Of a stretch of DNA of 39,748 bases, positions 1 to 8,921 are shown piece by piece. Position 1 is the first letter of the stretch, and each line of letters begins with the position of its first letter. The notes under the pieces are model-generated. The model saw nothing but the letters and a program-made list of their open reading frames with translations, had not been told where the DNA came from and did not search any database. Where the stretch lies: NCBI GenBank assembly GCA_051748085.1, contig JBNJHA010000017.1:1-39748 (forward strand), written 5' to 3'. Source of the DNA: CAYNNQ01 sp051748085. GTDB taxonomy: Bacteria; Desulfobacterota; Desulfovibrionia; Desulfovibrionales; Desulfonatronovibrionaceae. A program made the position numbers and the translations under genes.

Positions 1-501
1 GAAGAAGTTTCCCTTCTGAATATTCTTCTCCTGGACAAGAAGATTGTCCGGGAAGTCATGACTCCAAGAATGGTGGTTTTTTCCCTGCCGGCTAAATACA
101 CGGTCGCCGAGGCCAAGGAGGCCAAACACGTGTGGCCGCACAGCCGTATTCCGGTTTACGAGAACGATGACAGCGAAGAAATCGTGGGTGTGGTATATCG
201 ACGCGAGGTGCTTGAATCTCTGGCAAACGATCAGGACGACTTGACATTGGAAAAGTTGATGAAGCCGGTTCATTTTGTCCTGGAAACTCTCACTCTGGAT
301 CAGCTTCTTGTTCAGTTCCTGGAATCCCGACTGCATCTTTTTGTCGTTTTGGATGAATACGGCGGAGTTGCCGGAGTGGTAACGCTTGAAGACGTACTGG
401 AAGAAATTCTGGGCCGGGAAATAGTGGATGAAACTGATGAAGTCGCGGATTTGCGGGATTTGGCGCGTAAGCGCAGAAAAAGTTTGCTTAAGGATAGATG
501 A
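1..501 (+). CDS. CorC/HlyC-type CBS-domain protein, 3' part
   Basis: The reading frame is open to the left edge, so the gene starts outside the window; 166 codons are visible. The visible part holds the signature that begins the CBS pair in the CNNM/CorC (hemolysin C-like) family, REVMTPR at about residues 18-24, then an SRIPVYE stretch and the second CBS end DEYGGVAGVVTLEDVLEEILG. These cytoplasmic CBS domains bind adenine nucleotides, and in full-length members follow an N-terminal membrane DUF21/CNNM domain implicated in Mg or Co efflux. The C-terminal CorC_HlyC domain is absent: the protein ends in a short basic tail soon after the second CBS. A related, separate CorC-like gene lies at 21958-22788. 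Family assignment is firm; substrate is unknown. Confidence 0.85.
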   Translation, partial: EEVSLLNILLLDKKIVREVMTPRMVVFSLPAKYTVAEAKEAKHVWPHSRIPVYENDDSEEIVGVVYRREVLESLANDQDDLTLEKLMKPVHFVLETLTLDQLLVQFLESRLHLFVVLDEYGGVAGVVTLEDVLEEILGREIVDETDEVADLRDLARKRRKSLLKDR

Positions 502-509
502 TATGGGTC

Positions 510-537
510 TTGCGCATCTTGACACTATGATTATAAT
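510..537 (+). promoter_or_regulatory. Putative sigma-70 promoter of ccmE
   Basis: A perfect -10 hexamer TATAAT at 532-537 is preceded at 16 bp by TTGCGC (510-515) as a weak -35. It lies in the 83-bp gap between the CBS gene and ccmE. The TTGACA-like sequence just upstream of the -10 is too close to serve as its -35. Confidence 0.45.
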
Positions 538-584
538 ACCTGAAAAAGGGCTCGTCCATTAAAAGGCCTGAACGGAGTAAACGA

Positions 585-998
585 ATGTCTGAAAAAAAAG
601 AGCATAAAGGGATTTATCTACTTGCTTTTATCCTTATTTTAAGCGGTGTTGGTTTCCTTTTATATTCGGGAGTTTCCAAGAACAGCGTGTATTTTTTGAA
701 TGTTTCCGAGGCGCTGGCCATGTCTCCGACCGAACTGGATCAGGCCAGATTGTTCGGCAAGGTTGCCGCGGATAATGTTCAAAGACAGGAGGATTCTCTG
801 GGCGTGAGTTTTGATTTAATTGATAAAAAGGATTCTTCCAAATCGATCAGAGTTTATTATGCCGGGGCTGTACCGGATACGTTTGACCCGGGAGTGGAGG
901 TGATCGTGGAGGGTGGCTTCAAACCCGAAAGCTATTTTTTCAACGCCCAGAAACTTATGACCAAGTGCCCCTCCAAATACGAAAAGGACGGAGCCTGA
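585..998 (+). CDS. ccmE: Cytochrome c maturation heme chaperone CcmE, Cys (CXXXY) type
   Basis: CcmE receives heme from the CcmABCD complex in the periplasm and hands it to the CcmF heme lyase. The 137-aa protein has an N-terminal membrane anchor (about residues 10-28) followed by the OB-fold domain; VYFLNVSEA and RLFGKV are typical of the family. In the usual protein heme is bound covalently to a His in an HXXXY motif. Here the corresponding site reads CPSKY, with Cys128 and Tyr132, so it is the CXXXY variant known from Desulfovibrio and some archaea. In those organisms it goes with loss of CcmG and CcmH, and neither gene occurs in this locus. A GGAG ribosome site precedes ATG 585. A terminator follows, separating it from ccmF. 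Confidence 0.92.
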   Translation: MSEKKEHKGIYLLAFILILSGVGFLLYSGVSKNSVYFLNVSEALAMSPTELDQARLFGKVAADNVQRQEDSLGVSFDLIDKKDSSKSIRVYYAGAVPDTFDPGVEVIVEGGFKPESYFFNAQKLMTKCPSKYEKDGA

Positions 999-1029
999 AC
1001 CCGGGAGCATATTTTCAATTTGATGAAGT

Positions 1030-1060
1030 CAGGATGGGCATGTTCCCATCCTGTTTTTTT
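1030..1060 (+). terminator. Rho-independent terminator after ccmE
   Basis: A perfect 9-bp stem CAGGATGGG/CCCATCCTG with a 6-nt loop (1039-1044) is followed directly by seven T. A weaker second GC hairpin with a T-rich tail follows near 1090-1120. ccmE can therefore be a transcription unit separate from ccmF onward, although read-through cannot be excluded. Confidence 0.85.
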
Positions 1061-1177
1061 ATATTTTGCCTCGATCAAATGCCGTTCGGCACCGGCTTCC
1101 CCGGGTTTTGTTTTTTTATTGTCACTTTAGATTTTAGACAGGAATGAACCAACTATAGATGGATAAAGGTAAAGATT

Positions 1178-3085
1178 ATGCACTATACAGCCTTCGCGGC
1201 ACTTGTTTTGTCCTTGGCCGTTCTGGCCGGCAGCGTGGGATATGGCTTTTTTAGATTGCTGGACGAAGATTATAGTCCGCAAAAAAGCGTTAAAATTCTT
1301 CCCTGGGTTCAGCTGAGTGTTTTTATTCTGATCAGTATCAGTTCGCTCATCCTTTTATGGGCACTTGGAACACGGGATTTTTCTTTCGAGTATGTAATGA
1401 ACTACACGGATAGATTCCTGCCGATGTTTTATGCCCTGACCGCTTTCTGGGCCGGACAGGACGGTTCTTTTCTTTTCTGGCTGTGGATACTTTCATTGCT
1501 TGGGGTTTTGGTCCCCGTGTCCTCAGGCTATAAGTCAATGCCAGGGCGAAACAAGACTTTTTTTTGGTCCTTTTATTTCTCGATCCAGCTTTTTTTTCTG
1601 CTCATGCTCACCGGTCCGAGTAATCCCTTCATACGGCTTGATCCCGCTCCGAGTTCAGGAAACGGGCTTAACCCTCTTTTGCAGAATCCAGGAATGATTT
1701 TTCATCCTCCGCTTTTGTTTATCGGTTATGCCGGTTTCGCTATTCCCTGTTGCCTGGCTTTTGCTTCCTGGCTTCAGGGCGACGAATTTTCATGGATGAA
1801 AACGACCCGCAACTGGCTTATGTTCGCTTGGATAACGCTGACCGCCGGAATTATCTTAGGGGCTTGGTGGGCATACATGGAACTAGGATGGGGCGGTTAC
1901 TGGGCTTGGGACCCGGTTGAAAACGCGTCACTCATTCCCTGGCTTACCGCAACCGCCTTCATGCATACCGCGATTATCGGGCGCAGGCGAAAGGCTCTGC
2001 CCAGATTCAGTCTGTTTTTGATATCCATGACTCTTGTGTCCTGTTTCTTCGGCACCTTTTTGACCCGCAGCGGCATTATTGATTCTCTGCACGCTTTCGG
2101 AAATAAAGGAGTTGGAGTCCCTCTGTTGTGGATTATGTTTTTGCTTTTTTTGTTCACCGTTTTTCTGGTTCTTTCCGGAAGAAGGGGGAACAAGTCGCTG
2201 GATCATATTCTGGGTCGGCAGGGAATTATGCTGGTCGCGGTGTGGATATTTTTATGCCTGGCAATAATCGTGGCCATGGGCACTATCTGGCCTGTTTTGT
2301 CCCAGCCCTTTGTCAATAATCCGGTTGGGCTTGACGCTGGATTCTATAACCGGGTCTGCCTGCCTCTTTTTGTGCTGATAAGCGTATTTTTCTTCATTTG
2401 CCCCTGGCTTAAATGGAAACAGGGGCTGAGTGATCGGTGGGGATTCATGACTGCACTCGCTGTATTTTTCTTAAGCTGTGCCGGATGTTTTTTCTGGGGA
2501 ATGCGCGATTTCTGGCCGATCGTCGGGGGTGGATCGGCATTCGCCGGTATATTTACCATCCTGATTCTTTTTATAAAAAATAAATGGATGCGCTCCAGCA
2601 GGATGCAATGGGGTGTTTACGGCATACATCTGGGTATCGTGCTCATGGTCCTGGGCATAGCGTTTTCCGGACCTTACAGCAGCGAAAGGGAAGCTATCCT
2701 TTCAGAGGGCAAGAAAGTCAGCATCAGCGGCTATGAATTTGTTTATACCGGCCTGGAAAACCAAAAGACTCCCGGGGTTAATATTTTTCAGGCTAACCTG
2801 GAGGTCCTTAAAGACGGTCGAAAGCTCGGCGAGCTTCATCCCCAGAAGCGCCTCTACCGCAATCACGACCAGCCCTTTGCGGAAGTTTCCGTGCTGCCTT
2901 CGTTTGGAAATGAATTGTATTCAACCCTGCTTGGATTCACCGAGGACAAAGTGGCCAGTGTCAAGATAAGTGTCAATCCTCTGGTAAACTGGATTTGGCT
3001 AGGAGGCACGATAACCTGCATTCTTGGCTTTTTAGGTTTTGATTTGCGCAGGAAGGCTAAGCCCGGGCGCCAAACGGACATTTAA
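1178..3085 (+). CDS. ccmF: Heme lyase subunit CcmF
   Basis: Integral membrane protein of 635 aa, the usual length for CcmF, which attaches heme to apocytochrome c at the periplasmic face. It has many membrane helices and the tryptophan-rich WWD heme-handling motif GWGGYWAWDPVENASLIPWL at about residues 231-250. A soluble periplasmic stretch near residues 500-600 precedes the last helix. Normally CcmF works with CcmH, which is absent here. The start ATG has AAAGG upstream at a slightly long spacing. It is the first gene of a tightly packed set (ccmF-A-B-C-D-TPR); ccmA starts 2 bp after its stop. Confidence 0.95.
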   Translation: MHYTAFAALVLSLAVLAGSVGYGFFRLLDEDYSPQKSVKILPWVQLSVFILISISSLILLWALGTRDFSFEYVMNYTDRFLPMFYALTAFWAGQDGSFLFWLWILSLLGVLVPVSSGYKSMPGRNKTFFWSFYFSIQLFFLLMLTGPSNPFIRLDPAPSSGNGLNPLLQNPGMIFHPPLLFIGYAGFAIPCCLAFASWLQGDEFSWMKTTRNWLMFAWITLTAGIILGAWWAYMELGWGGYWAWDPVENASLIPWLTATAFMHTAIIGRRRKALPRFSLFLISMTLVSCFFGTFLTRSGIIDSLHAFGNKGVGVPLLWIMFLLFLFTVFLVLSGRRGNKSLDHILGRQGIMLVAVWIFLCLAIIVAMGTIWPVLSQPFVNNPVGLDAGFYNRVCLPLFVLISVFFFICPWLKWKQGLSDRWGFMTALAVFFLSCAGCFFWGMRDFWPIVGGGSAFAGIFTILILFIKNKWMRSSRMQWGVYGIHLGIVLMVLGIAFSGPYSSEREAILSEGKKVSISGYEFVYTGLENQKTPGVNIFQANLEVLKDGRKLGELHPQKRLYRNHDQPFAEVSVLPSFGNELYSTLLGFTEDKVASVKISVNPLVNWIWLGGTITCILGFLGFDLRRKAKPGRQTDI

Positions 3086-3087
3086 GC

Positions 3088-3747
3088 ATGTCCAGATCGG
3101 CTTTAATCGCTTTTAAGAACGCCGGCTGCAAATACGGGCGACGTTCAGTTGTTGAAGGAGTCAGTTTTGATCTGTTTCCGGGTGAGATTATTTTGCTGGT
3201 TGGTCCAAACGCGGCCGGAAAGTCAACCCTTTTAAAAATCGCCGCAGGACTGATTGGTCCCCAGACCGGGGAAGTAAGCAGGCGCCGGGAAATAAGAATC
3301 GGATATCTTGCCCATGATTCGTTTATATATTCTGATCTTTCCGCTTTTGACAATTTAAAATTCTGGGCCGGTTTTCACGGGGACAGAAGCAGCGAAAACG
3401 ATTTGCTTCAAGTCCTGCGCCGGGTACAATTGGAACGCTCAGCATGGGAAAAGGCGGGTGGTTTTTCCAGGGGCATGGTTCAGCGCTTGAGCCTGGCCCG
3501 CGTTCTTTTACTCAATCCTGAGGTTGTTCTGCTGGATGAGCCGGGTACCGGTTTGGATGCGGAATCGAAAAAGATACTTTTCCGGGAAGTTATGCAGGCC
3601 AGGGACGGCGGCACGGGCATAATTTGGGTTTCTCATGATTTGCAGGCAGATTCAGGCAAGGCGGATGCGGTGCTTGCCCTTGAAGATGGAAAGCAGGTCT
3701 TTTGGGGTCCGGTCAATGAATTTTTAACGGTAAGAGATGATGCTTAA
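3088..3747 (+). CDS. ccmA: Heme exporter ATP-binding protein CcmA
   Basis: Cytoplasmic ABC ATPase of 219 aa that powers release of holo-CcmE from the CcmC-CcmD-CcmE complex together with CcmB. Walker A is GPNAAGKST (about residues 38-46). The signature region is FSRGMVQRLSLAR and Walker B is VVLLDEPGTGLD, with a switch histidine in WVSHD. All catalytic residues are present, in contrast to the degenerate ATPase at 18506-19018. The end overlaps ccmB by 11 bp, which suggests translational coupling. Confidence 0.93.
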   Translation: MSRSALIAFKNAGCKYGRRSVVEGVSFDLFPGEIILLVGPNAAGKSTLLKIAAGLIGPQTGEVSRRREIRIGYLAHDSFIYSDLSAFDNLKFWAGFHGDRSSENDLLQVLRRVQLERSAWEKAGGFSRGMVQRLSLARVLLLNPEVVLLDEPGTGLDAESKKILFREVMQARDGGTGIIWVSHDLQADSGKADAVLALEDGKQVFWGPVNEFLTVRDDA

Positions 3748-4414
3748 AAGAGCGGGAGTCCTCGCAGCCAAGGATGTCCGGCTTATGTTTGTCGGCGGCG
3801 GCGGTCCGGTCCAGGCCGTATTATTGGGCTTGTTGCTGGTTTTTATGTTCAGCCTGGGGTCACCCTCCGGTGTTTCGGTTACCTCGCGAGCCGCTGCCAC
3901 GGTTTTCTGGCTGGCGAGTGCTTTTTCGCTCATTTTGATATATAATAATTTATATATGGTGGAAGAAAGAAGCGGGGCACGCATTGGTTTGGTTTTGGCC
4001 GCGACCCCTATTCAGATTATTTATCTGGGAAAAATAATTGCCGGTTTTATTCTGGTTTTTCTGACCCAAATTTTTTTCTTTCCGGCCATTATTGTTTTTC
4101 TGGGGCAGGAAGTTTCCGGCAATCTCCTCATTGCTTCAGGGGCGGTGCTGGGAGTGGATCTGGGCATGGCCGTTATTGGCGGGCTTCTAGGGGCCGCGGC
4201 ACAAGGGTCCGGAGTAAAAGATTCTCTGCTGAGCATAATAATATTTCCCTTGCTCATGCCCATCCTTTTGGCGGGCATTAGATTACTGGATGGATTCATG
4301 GCCTCCGGGAGTTATCCGGACGCAGGCCAATGGTTCATGCTTGTTTTAGCTTTTGACGCCCTTTTTGCCGGTGCCGCACTGGTGTTGTTCCCCTTTTTAT
4401 ATTCCGGGGATTAA
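3737..4414 (+). CDS. ccmB: Heme exporter permease CcmB
   Basis: Hydrophobic 225-aa protein with about six membrane helices, matching the CcmB family (usually 220-230 aa). The N-terminus LKRAGVLAAKDVRLMF and the stretch LGKIIAGFILVFLTQIFFFPAI are typical. It forms the membrane part of the CcmAB ABC transporter. There are two adjacent ATGs (3737 and 3740); both lie inside the end of ccmA. The region around 3780-3820 codes an unusual Gly-rich loop (VGGGGP), harmless for the family. ccmC follows after 50 bp. Confidence 0.9.
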   Translation: MMLKRAGVLAAKDVRLMFVGGGGPVQAVLLGLLLVFMFSLGSPSGVSVTSRAAATVFWLASAFSLILIYNNLYMVEERSGARIGLVLAATPIQIIYLGKIIAGFILVFLTQIFFFPAIIVFLGQEVSGNLLIASGAVLGVDLGMAVIGGLLGAAAQGSGVKDSLLSIIIFPLLMPILLAGIRLLDGFMASGSYPDAGQWFMLVLAFDALFAGAALVLFPFLYSGD

Positions 4415-4464
4415 AATCGCGAAGTCAGGTTCATTTGTATTTTTTTGTTGATCAAGGGTAATAA

Positions 4465-5127
4465 ATGAATATTTTTGTCAGGTTCATGTGCGTTGCAGCC
4501 GGTTTGGCTTTGGCCGTTTCCCAGTATTTTATCTGGGAATATGCGCCACAGGAAGCAACCATGGGCGAAATACAGCGCATTTTTTATTTTCATCTGCCGT
4601 TTGCCTGGTGGGCCTTCGTGTGTTTTTTTGTGGTTTTTGTTTCCAGTATTGGAGTCTTGGCCGGGAAGGGAGAGTCATGGGACAATGTGGCCGGGGCCTC
4701 CGGAGAACTTGGCGTATTATTTGCCACCTTGGCTCTGTTTTCAGGATCAATATGGGCTAAGGCGGCTTGGAATACCTGGTGGACATGGGATCCGCGTCTG
4801 AGTACCGCTCTTATAATGTGGTTTGTTTATTGCGCCTATCTGGTGTTAAGGGCCGGATCGTTTGAATCGGTCAAAAAACAGCGTATAAGCGCGGTTGTCG
4901 GCATAGTCGCTTTTCTTGATGTTCCCCTGGTTTTTTTTTCCGCCCGTCTGTGGCGCAGTATCCATCCATCGGTATTCGCCTCCCGGGGAGGGGGGCTGGA
5001 ACCCGAAATGTGGCATACAGTACTTGTATGTCTTTTTGCCTGGGGACTTCTGACATTTGTCCTTTTATATCTGCGCTTCGGACAGATCCGGGCGGAGCGC
5101 AGGATAGCTGAAATAAATAGATGGTAG
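4465..5127 (+). CDS. ccmC: Heme handling protein CcmC
   Basis: Six-helix membrane protein of 220 aa that binds heme at the periplasmic face and loads it on CcmE. The WWD motif is seen as WNTWWTWDPRLSTALIMW (about residues 96-113), together with the conserved early histidine context FYFHLPFAWWAF and a second histidine region SIHPSV. A short A/T-rich leader with AAGGG lies before ATG 4465. It is followed after 4 bp by the small ccmD, as in other ccm operons. Confidence 0.94.
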   Translation: MNIFVRFMCVAAGLALAVSQYFIWEYAPQEATMGEIQRIFYFHLPFAWWAFVCFFVVFVSSIGVLAGKGESWDNVAGASGELGVLFATLALFSGSIWAKAAWNTWWTWDPRLSTALIMWFVYCAYLVLRAGSFESVKKQRISAVVGIVAFLDVPLVFFSARLWRSIHPSVFASRGGGLEPEMWHTVLVCLFAWGLLTFVLLYLRFGQIRAERRIAEINRW

Positions 5128-5131
5128 GAAT

Positions 5132-5260
5132 ATGAATTATTTGTTGTTGGCCAATGTGCTTATTTGGATTGGAGTTGGAGGCTATATTTTTTTTCTGGGA
5201 ATCAAACAGGGAAAGCTGGATAAAAAAATCCGGCATCTGGAGTTTATGAATGACAAATAA
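5132..5260 (+). CDS. ccmD: CcmD-like small membrane protein
   Basis: Forty-two codons from ATG 5132 to TAA 5258-5260, with TAGGAA just before the start. The protein begins MNYLLLANVLIWIGVGGYIF, a single N-terminal membrane helix, followed by FLGIKQGKLDKKIRHLE, a charged cytoplasmic tail. CcmD proteins are 40-70 aa with this layout, sit directly after ccmC, and stabilise the CcmC-CcmE-CcmAB complex. Position, size and topology all fit, though sequence conservation in this family is low. Its last 11 bp overlap the next gene. Confidence 0.82.
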   Translation: MNYLLLANVLIWIGVGGYIFFLGIKQGKLDKKIRHLEFMNDK

Positions 5261-5819
5261 CCCTGGACTAATATCCGTTCAGAAAGTTGCTGCTGTTTTC
5301 GGTCTTTTTTGCCTGGGTATTCTCTTGGCATCATTTGTTTTTTTTAAGTTTCAGCATCCTTCGCTTACAAAACAGGTAAAGGTATCCGCTGATCCCATGG
5401 CCGAAATGTCCAGACTGATGAATCGTCTGCAGGAAGATCCGGAAAACGAAGAGGTTCTTTTTATGCTGGGGCAAAGGTTTATGCAAATGCGAGCCTGGGA
5501 TAAGGCGCTCGAATTTTGGAATCGTTTTCTGGAATTACAGCCCGAAAACAATATTGCCTTGACCCAGAAAGGATTCTGTTTTTTTCAAAAAGAGGAATAT
5601 TCAAAAGCAAGAGATGTTTTCAATCGGCTTTTATCTTTGGATGACCGGGATTACAGGGCCCATTATAATTTGGGCATGCTTTACAAGTATTATCTTGAAA
5701 AGCCGGATTTGGCCCGTGAACATTTTACAAATGTTTTGAAATTCGCTCCCCCGGATGAAGACAGGATAAGGTCTGAGGTGGGAAAAGAATTGTCGGGCAA
5801 AGAGCAGCCAAACGAGTAA
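5250..5819 (+). CDS. Membrane-anchored TPR protein, CcmI/NrfG-like
   Basis: A 189-aa protein with one N-terminal membrane helix (about residues 12-32) and three TPR repeats in the periplasmic part: NEEVLFMLGQRFMQMRAWDKA, NNIALTQKGFCFFQKEEYSKA and YRAHYNLGMLYKYYLEKPDLA at about residues 63-155. In canonical systems the TPR part of CcmI (or NrfG) presents apocytochrome c to the lyase. Here it follows ccmD with an 11-bp overlap and is the only candidate for that role in the locus, since CcmG and CcmH are missing. The functional assignment is inference from context. Confidence 0.75.
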   Translation: MTNNPGLISVQKVAAVFGLFCLGILLASFVFFKFQHPSLTKQVKVSADPMAEMSRLMNRLQEDPENEEVLFMLGQRFMQMRAWDKALEFWNRFLELQPENNIALTQKGFCFFQKEEYSKARDVFNRLLSLDDRDYRAHYNLGMLYKYYLEKPDLAREHFTNVLKFAPPDEDRIRSEVGKELSGKEQPNE

Positions 5820-5847
5820 AATCGAAGTTTAACAAGGAGTCATGGAT

Positions 5848-7305
5848 ATGGAAAAAATAATTAAGACCGGGCTGACTTTTGATGATATATTGCTTTTGCC
5901 CGCGTATTCGGAAATACTTCCGGACAAAGCGGATCTGAGTACCAGATTGACCGCGGAGATTAAATTGAATGTTCCGCTTTTGAGCGCGGCCATGGATACG
6001 GTTACCGAATCCCGGATGGCCATTTCCATGGCCAGAGTGGGCGGTGTCGGAGTTATCCACAAGAATATGAGCATCCAGGAACAGTATCAGGAAGTGGAGA
6101 AGGTGAAAAAATCGGAAAGCGGAATGATTGTCGATCCGGTGACAGTGCATCCCCAGGATTCAGTCCGGCATGTACTGGAGATGATGACTGAGTTTCGCAT
6201 CTCGGGCTTGCCGGTCGTGGAAGGCGACCTGCTGAAGGGGATAGTTACCAACCGGGATGTCCGTTTTGTATCCGATATGCAGACCCGGGTCAGCGAGGTC
6301 ATGACCTGTGAAGGGCTGGTTACGGTCCCCGTGGGCACCACGCTGAGCGAAGCCAAGCATATTCTGCACAAAAACAAGATTGAAAAGCTGCTTGTCGTGG
6401 ATAAAGGGGGCAAACTGCAGGGATTGATCACAATCAAGGATATTGAAAAAGTCAAAAAATATCCGAATGCCTGCAAAGATGATATCGGACGTTTGCGTGC
6501 CGGTGCTGCCGTGGGCGTTGGCGATGACCGGGACGCCAGGGTTGAGAAATTGCTGCAGGCCGGAGTTGATTTTGTCGTTCTTGATTCCGCGCACGGACAT
6601 TCCGGAAATATAATACGTTCGGTCCAGGCAATTAGATCAAATTTTCCGGACTGCCAGCTTGTAGCCGGAAATGTGGCCACTTACGAAGGGACAAAGGCGC
6701 TTGTCAAGGCTGGAGCGGATACGGTCAAGGTCGGGATAGGCCCCGGTTCAATATGCACTACGCGTGTGGTTGCCGGAGTTGGCGTTCCTCAGGTTTCGGC
6801 TATAATGGATTCGGTTAAGGCCTGCCGCGAAACGGACAGTTGCCTGATTGCGGATGGAGGAGTAAAGTTTTCCGGTGATGTGGTCAAGGCTCTTGCTTCC
6901 GGGGCTGATTCGGTAATGATGGGCAGCATGCTGGCCGGTACGGAGGAAAGTCCGGGAGAGACTGTCCTGTATCAGGGCCGAACTTATAAGATATACAGAG
7001 GAATGGGCTCAATTGACGCCATGAAGGACGGCAGTTCGGACCGTTATTTTCAAGAAAAGACATCCAAACATGTCCCCGAGGGCATTGTTGGAAGAGTTCC
7101 TTTTAAGGGTCCGGTCATGGATACAGTTTATCAACTGCTTGGTGGTTTGCGCTCTGGAATGGGATATGTGGGCTGCGGAACCGTTCCCGCGCTTAAGCAA
7201 CATGCCCGTTTTGTCCAGATTTCGCCCGCAGGTCTGAAGGAAAGCCATGTGCATGACGTGATCATAACCAAGGAAGCCCCGAATTACCGGGTCGAGAACT
7301 ATTAG
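5848..7305 (+). CDS. guaB: Inosine-5'-monophosphate dehydrogenase
   Basis: Converts IMP to XMP with NAD, the committed step of GMP synthesis. The 485-aa protein has a split TIM barrel with a CBS pair inserted at about residues 90-205. The catalytic cysteine loop is GPGSICTTR, the active-site region DGGVKFSGDV follows, and the flap contains KYPNA-type elements and the EGIVGRVPFKG segment. An ATG at 5842 would also open the frame, but AAGGAG at 5834-5839 is only 2 bp from it and 8 bp from ATG 5848, so I choose 5848. guaA follows after 17 bp. Confidence 0.97.
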   Translation: MEKIIKTGLTFDDILLLPAYSEILPDKADLSTRLTAEIKLNVPLLSAAMDTVTESRMAISMARVGGVGVIHKNMSIQEQYQEVEKVKKSESGMIVDPVTVHPQDSVRHVLEMMTEFRISGLPVVEGDLLKGIVTNRDVRFVSDMQTRVSEVMTCEGLVTVPVGTTLSEAKHILHKNKIEKLLVVDKGGKLQGLITIKDIEKVKKYPNACKDDIGRLRAGAAVGVGDDRDARVEKLLQAGVDFVVLDSAHGHSGNIIRSVQAIRSNFPDCQLVAGNVATYEGTKALVKAGADTVKVGIGPGSICTTRVVAGVGVPQVSAIMDSVKACRETDSCLIADGGVKFSGDVVKALASGADSVMMGSMLAGTEESPGETVLYQGRTYKIYRGMGSIDAMKDGSSDRYFQEKTSKHVPEGIVGRVPFKGPVMDTVYQLLGGLRSGMGYVGCGTVPALKQHARFVQISPAGLKESHVHDVIITKEAPNYRVENY

Positions 7306-7322
7306 TAACCGGGATAGGACAA

Positions 7323-8870
7323 ATGGATAGTAAAAATAAAGTCATAGTCATAGATTTCGGTTCGCAGTATACGCAATTGATAGCCAGGCGCATCCGGGAG
7401 GCGGGAGTATACTCGGAAATACATCCCTGTAACACGGATCTGGTTAAAATTAAGGAATTACGCCCCGGGGCGATTGTCTTGTCTGGAGGGCCCACCAGTG
7501 TTACCTCTCCTGATTCTCCGGGCATAGATGCCCGCATTTTCGATTGGGGGATTCCGATTCTTGGTATTTGCTATGGCATGCAACTGACGGCGAAAATTAT
7601 GGGCGCGGAAGTTCATCCGGCGAAAAATCGGGAATATGGCCGGTCCGAACTTGAGCTGACTGAGGATTGCCCCCTGTGGAAGGGACTGGACCGGAAGACC
7701 AGGACGGTTGTCTGGATGTCCCACGGGGACACTGTAAATTCCCTGCCCGAAGGTTTTGCCTGTCTCGCGGCAACAGGCGACATAAAAATTGCCGCTATGG
7801 GAAATGTTGATAAAAATATTTATACATTGCAGTTTCATCCCGAAGTAGCCCATACGGATCAGGGACGCAAAATTTTGGATAATTTCCTGTTTGAAATTTC
7901 CAGGCTTGAGCCTACCTGGTCGATGGCCTCGTATGTGGACACGGTAATAGACGAGCTAAAAGAGATGATCGGCGACGATCATGTAGTCTGCGCCCTCAGC
8001 GGCGGAATAGATTCCACTGTGACCGCGGCTCTTTTGCACCGGGCTATCGGCAAACGCCTGCATTGCATATTCGTGGACAACGGGGTCCTGCGCCAGGACG
8101 AGGGAGAGGAAGTAATCCGTTTTCTGGAACGTCATTTTGATTTGAATCTCAAATATGTCCAGGTTCAGGATATGTTTCTGGACCGGTTGCACGGCGTTGA
8201 GGATCCGGAAGAAAAACGCAAGATAATCGGACATGGATTTATTGATGTTTTTGAAAAAGAAGCTCTGGAAATTGAAGGAGTGAAATGGCTGGCCCAGGGA
8301 ACATTATACCCTGACGTAATAGAAAGCGTCTCTTTCAAAGGTCCCTCCGCCGTAATTAAGAGTCATCACAATGTAGGCGGCCTTCCGGAAAAAATGCAGC
8401 TCAAGCTGGTCGAGCCTTTAAGAGAGCTTTTCAAGGATGAAGTCAGGAAAGTAGCCATAGAACTCGGCATGCCGGATACCATAGTCTGGAGACATCCATT
8501 CCCCGGACCGGGTCTGGCCATCCGCATTGTGGGCGAGATTAATCCGGAACGGCTTGATATCTTGCGTCGTTCGGACAAGATCGTGCAGGACGAGATGAAG
8601 GCTTCCGGCTGGTATTATAAAGTATGGCAGGCCTTTGCCGTTCTTTTACCATTAAAGACAGTGGGCGTTATGGGTGATGAACGGACTTATGAAAGTGTTA
8701 TAGCTTTGCGTGTCGTGGACAGCGTAGATGCCATGACCGCGGATTGGTCCAGGCTGCCGTCGGATCTTTTGGCCCGTATATCCAACCGGATAATTAATGA
8801 AGTGCACGGTGTTAATCGGGTTGTTTACGATATTTCTTCCAAGCCGCCGGGAACAATTGAGTGGGAATAA
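7323..8870 (+). CDS. guaA: GMP synthase (glutamine-hydrolysing)
   Basis: Amidates XMP to GMP using glutamine and ATP. The 515-aa protein has an N-terminal class I glutamine amidotransferase with the nucleophile elbow GICYGMQ and the His/Glu pair in LQFHPEVAHT. The ATP pyrophosphatase domain has the PP-loop ALSGGIDST at about residues 223-231, and the C-terminal dimerisation domain ends in the invariant KPPGTIEWE. Length and all motifs are normal. It forms a two-gene purine unit with guaB, and the tat genes follow after 51 bp. Confidence 0.98.
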   Translation: MDSKNKVIVIDFGSQYTQLIARRIREAGVYSEIHPCNTDLVKIKELRPGAIVLSGGPTSVTSPDSPGIDARIFDWGIPILGICYGMQLTAKIMGAEVHPAKNREYGRSELELTEDCPLWKGLDRKTRTVVWMSHGDTVNSLPEGFACLAATGDIKIAAMGNVDKNIYTLQFHPEVAHTDQGRKILDNFLFEISRLEPTWSMASYVDTVIDELKEMIGDDHVVCALSGGIDSTVTAALLHRAIGKRLHCIFVDNGVLRQDEGEEVIRFLERHFDLNLKYVQVQDMFLDRLHGVEDPEEKRKIIGHGFIDVFEKEALEIEGVKWLAQGTLYPDVIESVSFKGPSAVIKSHHNVGGLPEKMQLKLVEPLRELFKDEVRKVAIELGMPDTIVWRHPFPGPGLAIRIVGEINPERLDILRRSDKIVQDEMKASGWYYKVWQAFAVLLPLKTVGVMGDERTYESVIALRVVDSVDAMTADWSRLPSDLLARISNRIINEVHGVNRVVYDISSKPPGTIEWE

Positions 8871-8921
8871 TATGATTTTTCAGCCATCAGGTATTTTTGA
8901 TCAGGGAGGCGCGGGACGCAG

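Noticed and set aside
519..537. TTGACA as -35 of the ccmE promoter
   Set aside because: Only about 7-8 bp from TATAAT, far too close; TTGCGC at 510-515 has workable spacing.
5842..5848. guaB start at 5842
   Set aside because: Only 2 bp from the ribosome site, whereas 5848 is at normal spacing.
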